Shown: piece by piece, positions 59,925 through 64,000 of the stretch
How the letters are laid out: each line of letters starts with the position of its first letter
How positions within the stretch are numbered: the first letter of the stretch is position 1
Assembly: GCF_000964545.1 (NCBI RefSeq)
Contig: NZ_BBVD01000005.1
Coordinates: forward strand, 1-64,000
Source of the DNA: Comamonas thiooxydans
GTDB taxonomy: Bacteria; Pseudomonadota; Gammaproteobacteria; Burkholderiales; Burkholderiaceae_C
Direction of reading: 5' to 3'
Length of the DNA: 64,000 nucleotides
The notes under the pieces: generated by a model
Told to the model about the DNA's origin: nothing
Databases searched by the model: none
What the model saw: the letters and a program-made list of their open reading frames with translations, nothing else
Program-made: the position numbers and the translations under genes

Positions 59925-61817
59925 TTACAAGCGTTGCTGGACCTGAGCCAGGGCCGCAGGATCTTCCATGGTGCTCAGATCACCAGGGTCACGACCTTCG
60001 GCCACGGCCTGCAGGGCCCGGCGCAGCAGCTTGCCGCTGCGCGTCTTGGGCAGAGCCGTGACGAAAATCACGCGAGACGGACGCGCAACCGCACCCAGAC
60101 GCGAGTCGACCAGCTTCATCACATCGGCCTCCAGGGCCTTGCTGGACACCTCATCTGCCACCAAGGCCGCATCGCGCACCACGGCAAAGGCCAGCGCAGC
60201 CTGGCCCTTGAGATTGTCGGCAACGCCAACCACGGCCACTTCGGCAATCTGGGCATGGGCAGAGATGCTCTCCTCGATCTCGCGCGTGCCCAGGCGATGG
60301 CCCGCCACATTGATCACATCGTCGGTACGGCCGAGGATGAAGTAGTAGCCGTCCTCGTCGCGAATGCCCCAGTCGAAGGTGCTGTAGATCAGCCGACCCG
60401 GAATGCTCTTCCAGTAAGTGTTGACAAAGCGGTTGTCGTCACGCCAGACCGTCTGCATGCAACCGGGCGGCAGCGGACCTTCAATCGCCAGCACGCCCTT
60501 CTGATTCGCCTGGGTCAGCTCCTCGCCGCTGGCGTCATCGATGAGCTTGACGTTGTAGCCATAGACAGCCCGGCCCGGACTGCCAAAACGCGTGGCCTGC
60601 TTTTGCACGCCGTTGCACAGCGTCATGATGGGCCAGCCGGTCTCGGTCTGCCAGTAGTTGTCGATGATGGGCTTGTTGATGGCCTGGCTGATCCAGGTCG
60701 CCGTGGGCTCGTCAAGCGGCTCGCCGGCCAGCCACAGGGCCTTGAGGCTTGAGATGTCGTAGCGCTTGAGGTAATCAGCATCATGCTTTTTGAGCACGCG
60801 AATCGCCGTCGGCGCCGAGAACATGTGCGTGACCTTGTATTTTTCGACAATGCTCCACCAGATGCCCACATCTGGGTTGACCGGCAGGCCTTCGTACATC
60901 ACCGTGGCCATGCCCGCAATCAACGGCGCATAGATGATGTAGCTATGACCCACGACCCAGCCGATGTCGCTGGTGCAAAAGAAGGTCTGTCCGGCCTGGG
61001 CATCGAAGATATGCGGCATGCTGGCCGCCAGCGCCACGGTATAGCCGCCCGTATCGCGCTGCACGCCCTTGGGCTTGCCTGTGGTGCCGCTGGTATAGAG
61101 GGTGTAGCTGGGATGGGTTGACTCCACCCAGACGCAATCCACCTGTGCATTCATGTGCCGGGCGCGCAAGGCCGACCAGTCATGGTCGCGACCTGCCTTC
61201 ATGGGCATTTCAGCCAGCCCGCGGTTGACCATCAGCACGGCAGCGGGCTGGTGGCTGGATTGCCTGAGCGCTTCATCCAGCAAAGGCTTGTAAGCCACGA
61301 CACGGCCGCCACGCGAGCCCGCATCGGCGCTGATGATGACCTTGGGTTCGGCATCATCGATGCGCGACGCCAGTGCGCCAGAGGCAAAGCCACCGAACAC
61401 CACGGAGTGAATGGCGCCCAGACGCACGCAGGCCAGCATGGCAAAGCAGGCCTCGGCAACCATGGGCATATAGATCTGCACGCGGTCGCCTTTTTGCACA
61501 CCCAGCGACTGCAACACGGCGGCCATGCGATTGACCTCCGCATGCAGCTCGCGATAGCTATAGACCTTCTCGGTCTGGGTTTCGGTGGAAATGGCGATCA
61601 ACGCGTTCTGATCGCCGCGCTCTGCCAGATGGCGGTCAATGGCGTTATGGCAAAGATTGGTGGTGCCGCCCACAAACCATTTGGCGAATGGCGGGTTGCT
61701 GTAGTCACAAATCTGCTGCGGCTTCTGCTGCCAATCGATCAGGCCGGCCTGCTCCGCCCAGAAGCCGTCGCGGTCATGAATGGAACGCTGATAAAAATCT
61801 TCGAAACGCGTGGTCAT
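59925..61817 (-). CDS. prpE: Propionyl-CoA synthetase
   Basis: A 630-residue acyl-CoA ligase of the PrpE type: TTRFEDFYQRSIHDRDGFWA, FAKWFVGGTTNLCHNAIDRH, TLYTSGTTGKPKGVQRDTGG (P-loop), IWWSIVEKYKVTHMFSAPTA and TDDVINVAGHRLGTREIEES, ending with TRSGKLLRRALQA. These fit PrpE better than acetyl-CoA synthetase (shorter N-terminus, GVQRDTGG). AAGGAGACATATTC precedes the ATG at 61817. No prpBCD lie adjacent in this window. Confidence 0.92.
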   Translation of the reverse strand: MTTRFEDFYQRSIHDRDGFWAEQAGLIDWQQKPQQICDYSNPPFAKWFVGGTTNLCHNAIDRHLAERGDQNALIAISTETQTEKVYSYRELHAEVNRMAAVLQSLGVQKGDRVQIYMPMVAEACFAMLACVRLGAIHSVVFGGFASGALASRIDDAEPKVIISADAGSRGGRVVAYKPLLDEALRQSSHQPAAVLMVNRGLAEMPMKAGRDHDWSALRARHMNAQVDCVWVESTHPSYTLYTSGTTGKPKGVQRDTGGYTVALAASMPHIFDAQAGQTFFCTSDIGWVVGHSYIIYAPLIAGMATVMYEGLPVNPDVGIWWSIVEKYKVTHMFSAPTAIRVLKKHDADYLKRYDISSLKALWLAGEPLDEPTATWISQAINKPIIDNYWQTETGWPIMTLCNGVQKQATRFGSPGRAVYGYNVKLIDDASGEELTQANQKGVLAIEGPLPPGCMQTVWRDDNRFVNTYWKSIPGRLIYSTFDWGIRDEDGYYFILGRTDDVINVAGHRLGTREIEESISAHAQIAEVAVVGVADNLKGQAALAFAVVRDAALVADEVSSKALEADVMKLVDSRLGAVARPSRVIFVTALPKTRSGKLLRRALQAVAEGRDPGDLSTMEDPAALAQVQQRL

Positions 61818-62123
61818 GAATATGTCTCCTTGACTCTCCGTCTTTTGCAGAGAGTTTTCTGAATTCATAATTATTCATAACGCGCTTGCCAAAAACTGAC
61901 AGCACTTGACTATCGCATCAACGCCGCATCAGAGCACCGGCCCAAGCACGTTCAGTTCCTGGGTCCTCCTTGAAACCATCTTCTAGGATATCGTGTCCGC
62001 CGTGCCATAGGGTATGCTGACTCCTCGGTGGACACCCCATGGATACCATCTGCAAGCCAGGCAGCGATTCCTGGGATCTGAGCGCCACTGAATGGAAATG
62101 TGGCGATCAGCGCGCAGCCAAAA
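61818..62123. other. Intergenic stretch upstream of prpE
   Basis: About 300 bases holding the prpE promoter region (AT-rich around 61860-61885). No gene was recognised. Confidence 0.4.
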
Positions 62124-62125
62124 GA

Positions 62126-62145
62126 AAAAGCGCCCAGAAGGCGCT
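62126..62145 (-). terminator. Terminator after the isochorismatase-family gene
   Basis: On the minus strand AGCGCC and GGCGCT pair (62129-62134 with 62140-62145), followed by TTTTTCTTTT. It lies 25 bases after the stop of the hydrolase gene. Confidence 0.8.
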
Positions 62146-62169
62146 TATTTCCTGAATAGCTGCAAGCGA

Positions 62170-62772
62170 TTACTTGACCAGAGCCAGCATCTCCTTGAAG
62201 GCAGGGTCTTCGCAGGTGCGCAGCCACTCGAACATCACCATCTCGGTGGTCACCAGTTCGGCGCCGGCGCCCGCCAGACGGTCAAACGCTGCATCGCGGT
62301 TACGCTCGGTGCGCGAGCCGCAAGCATCAGTCACCACCCACACATCGAACTCGTCTTCCAGCAGCTCCAGCGCCGTCTGCAACAGACAGACATGGGTTTC
62401 GCAGCCGCCAATCACCACCATATTGCGCTCGGGCGCCTGCTGCTGGGGCTTTTGCAGATGCTTGGGCAGGCTGCGCGCATTGCCGCCCTGCGGCTTGGCG
62501 GGAGGACGCAGCCATTCACCCAGCCCCTCAGGCACGGCGCTGAAATACATTTTCTCCAGCGTCTTCTGGCACAGCGCCTTCAGTTCCGCATTATTGGCGC
62601 CAAGGCGCGAGGGGTTCTGCTCAGTTCCCCAGACAGGCACATCCAGCAGCTGCGCCATCTTGGCCAGCTTGACGGCATTGGCCAGCGCTTGCGCGCCTTC
62701 GTGAATGACAGGCATCAGCTTGTCCTGGTAGTCCACCAGAACCAGTTGCGACTCGGAAGCTTCTAACAACAT
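62170..62772 (-). CDS. Isochorismatase-family cysteine hydrolase
   Basis: A 200-residue hydrolase: SQLVLVDYQDKLMPVIHEGA (catalytic Asp), VWGTEQNPSRLGANNAELK, the Lys in a KMYFSAV segment, and VVIGGCETHVCLLQTALELL with the catalytic Cys in ETHVCL. It matches the YcaC/nicotinamidase-like group, whose substrates vary. It stands alone with its own terminator. Confidence 0.9.
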   Translation of the reverse strand: MLLEASESQLVLVDYQDKLMPVIHEGAQALANAVKLAKMAQLLDVPVWGTEQNPSRLGANNAELKALCQKTLEKMYFSAVPEGLGEWLRPPAKPQGGNARSLPKHLQKPQQQAPERNMVVIGGCETHVCLLQTALELLEDEFDVWVVTDACGSRTERNRDAAFDRLAGAGAELVTTEMVMFEWLRTCEDPAFKEMLALVK

Positions 62773-63122
62773 GGCAAATCTTTCTTAAAACCGTGTCAAG
62801 CCACTGCTAAAAAGCGCAGCGCTTGCGCAGGACAGGCGCGCGGCACGCTGAGGAAGCGTGTCGCATCGGCTGCAATCGATGGCGCTATTGTCGCTGCAAG
62901 CGCATGCCGGGGTAGAAAGTCCGTCAATGCAACGCCTCTCGCATGTCAATACCATGAATTGCTGCATTCCCGACCCGCATTCACCAGAATGGGGAAATCA
63001 CTTACTGCAATACGCTGCAAATTTGAGAGCAGCTCACGCAATAAGCTTATGCCCGCAGCTCACTTGCTGTGCTGCATCAAAAACCAAGAGAAAAAATTGG
63101 AAATAGAGCCCCCATCCTACAA
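62773..63122. other. Intergenic stretch of about 350 bases
   Basis: No recognised gene; promoters of the divergent hydrolase and NlpC/P60 genes must lie here. An 82-codon plus-strand frame at 62858-63106 has no family features. Confidence 0.4.
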
Positions 63123-63773
63123 ATGAACGTGTTACCCTCACGCCCCATGTCCCGATGGCTTATTGCACTTCTATTTGTCGGCGTTACCTCAGCGCACGCA
63201 GCGCCTAGCGAGCAGCGTGACGACGACATGGCCCAGTTGCTGGTCAACCGCGGCCTCATCACCCAGTTGCGTGAAGCTCGACACTCCGTGGCCGAGAAGA
63301 CGACTGATTTCGTGCGCGAAGCACGTCAGAACGTGGCCGAAAAAACCTCCGATCTGGTGGTGACGGCCATGGGCTTCCTTGGCGTTCCCTATCGCCTGGG
63401 CGGCACCAATGCAGAAACCGGCTTCGACTGCAGCGGTTTTGTGCGGGCCATCTACTCCCAGACCATGGGCAAGGTTCTGCCTCGCGTCTCTGCCGAACAG
63501 GCCAATGCCACTCAGCAGATCGACCGCAGCGACCTCAAGCCCGGTGATCTGGTGTTCTTCAATACCATGCGCCGCACATTCAGCCATGTGGGTATCTACG
63601 TGGGTGATGGCAAATTCATCCACGCACCGCGCACCGGTGCCAGCGTACGTGTGGAAAGCATGCAGACCTCCTACTGGGCTCGCCGCTTCGACGGTGCCCG
63701 CCGCGTCGAAGGTGCTGACGCTTCGGCAACCACGGCTGCTGCATATAGCGCCCTGGGTCCATTGCAGCCTTGA
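63123..63773 (+). CDS. NlpC/P60-family peptidoglycan hydrolase
   Basis: A 216-residue secreted C40 peptidase (or 208 from ATG 63147). It has a signal peptide (WLIALLFVGVTSAHAA), then a coiled region with two similar stretches (REARHSVAEKTTDFVREARQ, NVAEKTSDLVVTAM), then the NlpC/P60 domain. Catalytic Cys is in TGFDCSGFVRAIYSQ and His in FSHVGIYVGDGKFIHAPRTG. It cleaves peptidoglycan stem peptides. A strong terminator follows. Confidence 0.9.
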   Translation: MNVLPSRPMSRWLIALLFVGVTSAHAAPSEQRDDDMAQLLVNRGLITQLREARHSVAEKTTDFVREARQNVAEKTSDLVVTAMGFLGVPYRLGGTNAETGFDCSGFVRAIYSQTMGKVLPRVSAEQANATQQIDRSDLKPGDLVFFNTMRRTFSHVGIYVGDGKFIHAPRTGASVRVESMQTSYWARRFDGARRVEGADASATTAAAYSALGPLQP

Positions 63774-63796
63774 TTTTGAATCAGAGCTCGACCAAA

Positions 63797-63823
63797 ACGC
63801 CTGCTTTCTGCAGGCGTTTTTGT
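63797..63823 (+). terminator. Intrinsic terminator after the NlpC/P60 gene
   Basis: ACGCCTGC (63797-63804) pairs with GCAGGCGT (63810-63817), followed by TTTTGTTTTTT. Confidence 0.88.
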
Positions 63824-63970
63824 TTTTTCCTTGAGCCCTGATGTAGCCCATGCCGCCGCATGTCTTCATGCAAGAACCACGCTCGCGCCGACATTCAGAA
63901 TCGTCCGACAGAGTCGATCTGCCGGGCCGCGTAGAGTCACTTTCGTCAAAGCACCAACAGGGAACAGAAT

Positions 63971-64000
63971 ATGTCCATCATCGGAACCATCATCATCGGT
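63971..64000 (+). CDS. Start of a GlsB/YeaQ/YmgE-type membrane protein (cut by window edge)
   Basis: The last ten codons in the window read MSIIGTIIIG after an AGGGAACAGAAT ribosome site. This is the usual N terminus of the small two- or three-helix GlsB/YeaQ/YmgE stress membrane proteins. Only the start is visible. Confidence 0.5.
   Translation, partial: MSIIGTIIIG

Overview
The window looks like chromosome from a Comamonadaceae betaproteobacterium, most likely the Comamonas testosteroni group. This rests on the Bug/TctC-type binding protein, the waaA/phosphomannomutase neighbourhood, NirBD next to a phosphatase-kinase fusion, and generally GC-rich codon use. It is an inference, not a database result. 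No rRNA, tRNA or CRISPR array was seen.

The left half (1-32 kb) is a patchwork of intact small operons and decayed DNA. It holds a broken hemerythrin gene, a three-copy degenerate repeat, and an ECF sigma/anti-sigma pair with a fasciclin-domain protein. These are followed by an FNR-type box with a tiny ORF, an IS3-family element beside a truncated flavoprotein gene, a Bug/LysR pair, a rhodanese/FtrA-like regulator pair and an EAL-domain protein. Next come remnants of three unrelated IS families (IS21, IS5, IS110).

From about 16.8 to 23.8 kb lies a defective filamentous-phage (inovirus) prophage. It has an HTH gene behind TGTACA iterons, a membrane protein, a hairpin-rich intergenic stretch, a zot-type assembly ATPase, a DUF2523-like membrane protein and a Cys-rich attachment-protein remnant. 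A deletion fuses that remnant to the signal-peptide half of a coat-protein gene. Inside it sits an AT-rich two-gene operon encoding an AAA ATPase and an HNH nuclease that resembles the Septu (PtuA/PtuB) anti-phage system. This is the most interesting part of the window.

At 24-31.6 kb is a nitrate/nitrite assimilation locus: an MFS transporter, a PP2C phosphatase-Ser/Thr kinase fusion, nirB, nirD and a nasA wrecked by deletions and an IS remnant. Strong terminator hairpins lie in the leaders of the transporter and nirB genes, which suggests transcription attenuation. At 31.7-40.1 kb, glyoxalase I precedes a carboxylate catabolism cluster on the minus strand: acyl-CoA ligase, enoyl-CoA hydratase, DUF485/ActP-like symporter, an internally deleted acyl-CoA dehydrogenase and MmsA. 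It is divergent from an AraC-family regulator.

The right third (40-64 kb) is orderly core genome: SnoaL-like protein, OmpA-like protein, ChaC-type cyclotransferase, Cu/Zn superoxide dismutase, a MobA-like nucleotidyltransferase, pdxH and a stand-alone tyrosine recombinase. It continues with a His-rich TonB receptor (ZnuD-like), msrA and an RND efflux pump with a TolC-family outer-membrane gene. The last genes are waaA, phosphomannomutase, propionyl-CoA synthetase, an isochorismatase-family hydrolase, an NlpC/P60 hydrolase and the first codons of a GlsB/YeaQ-type membrane protein.
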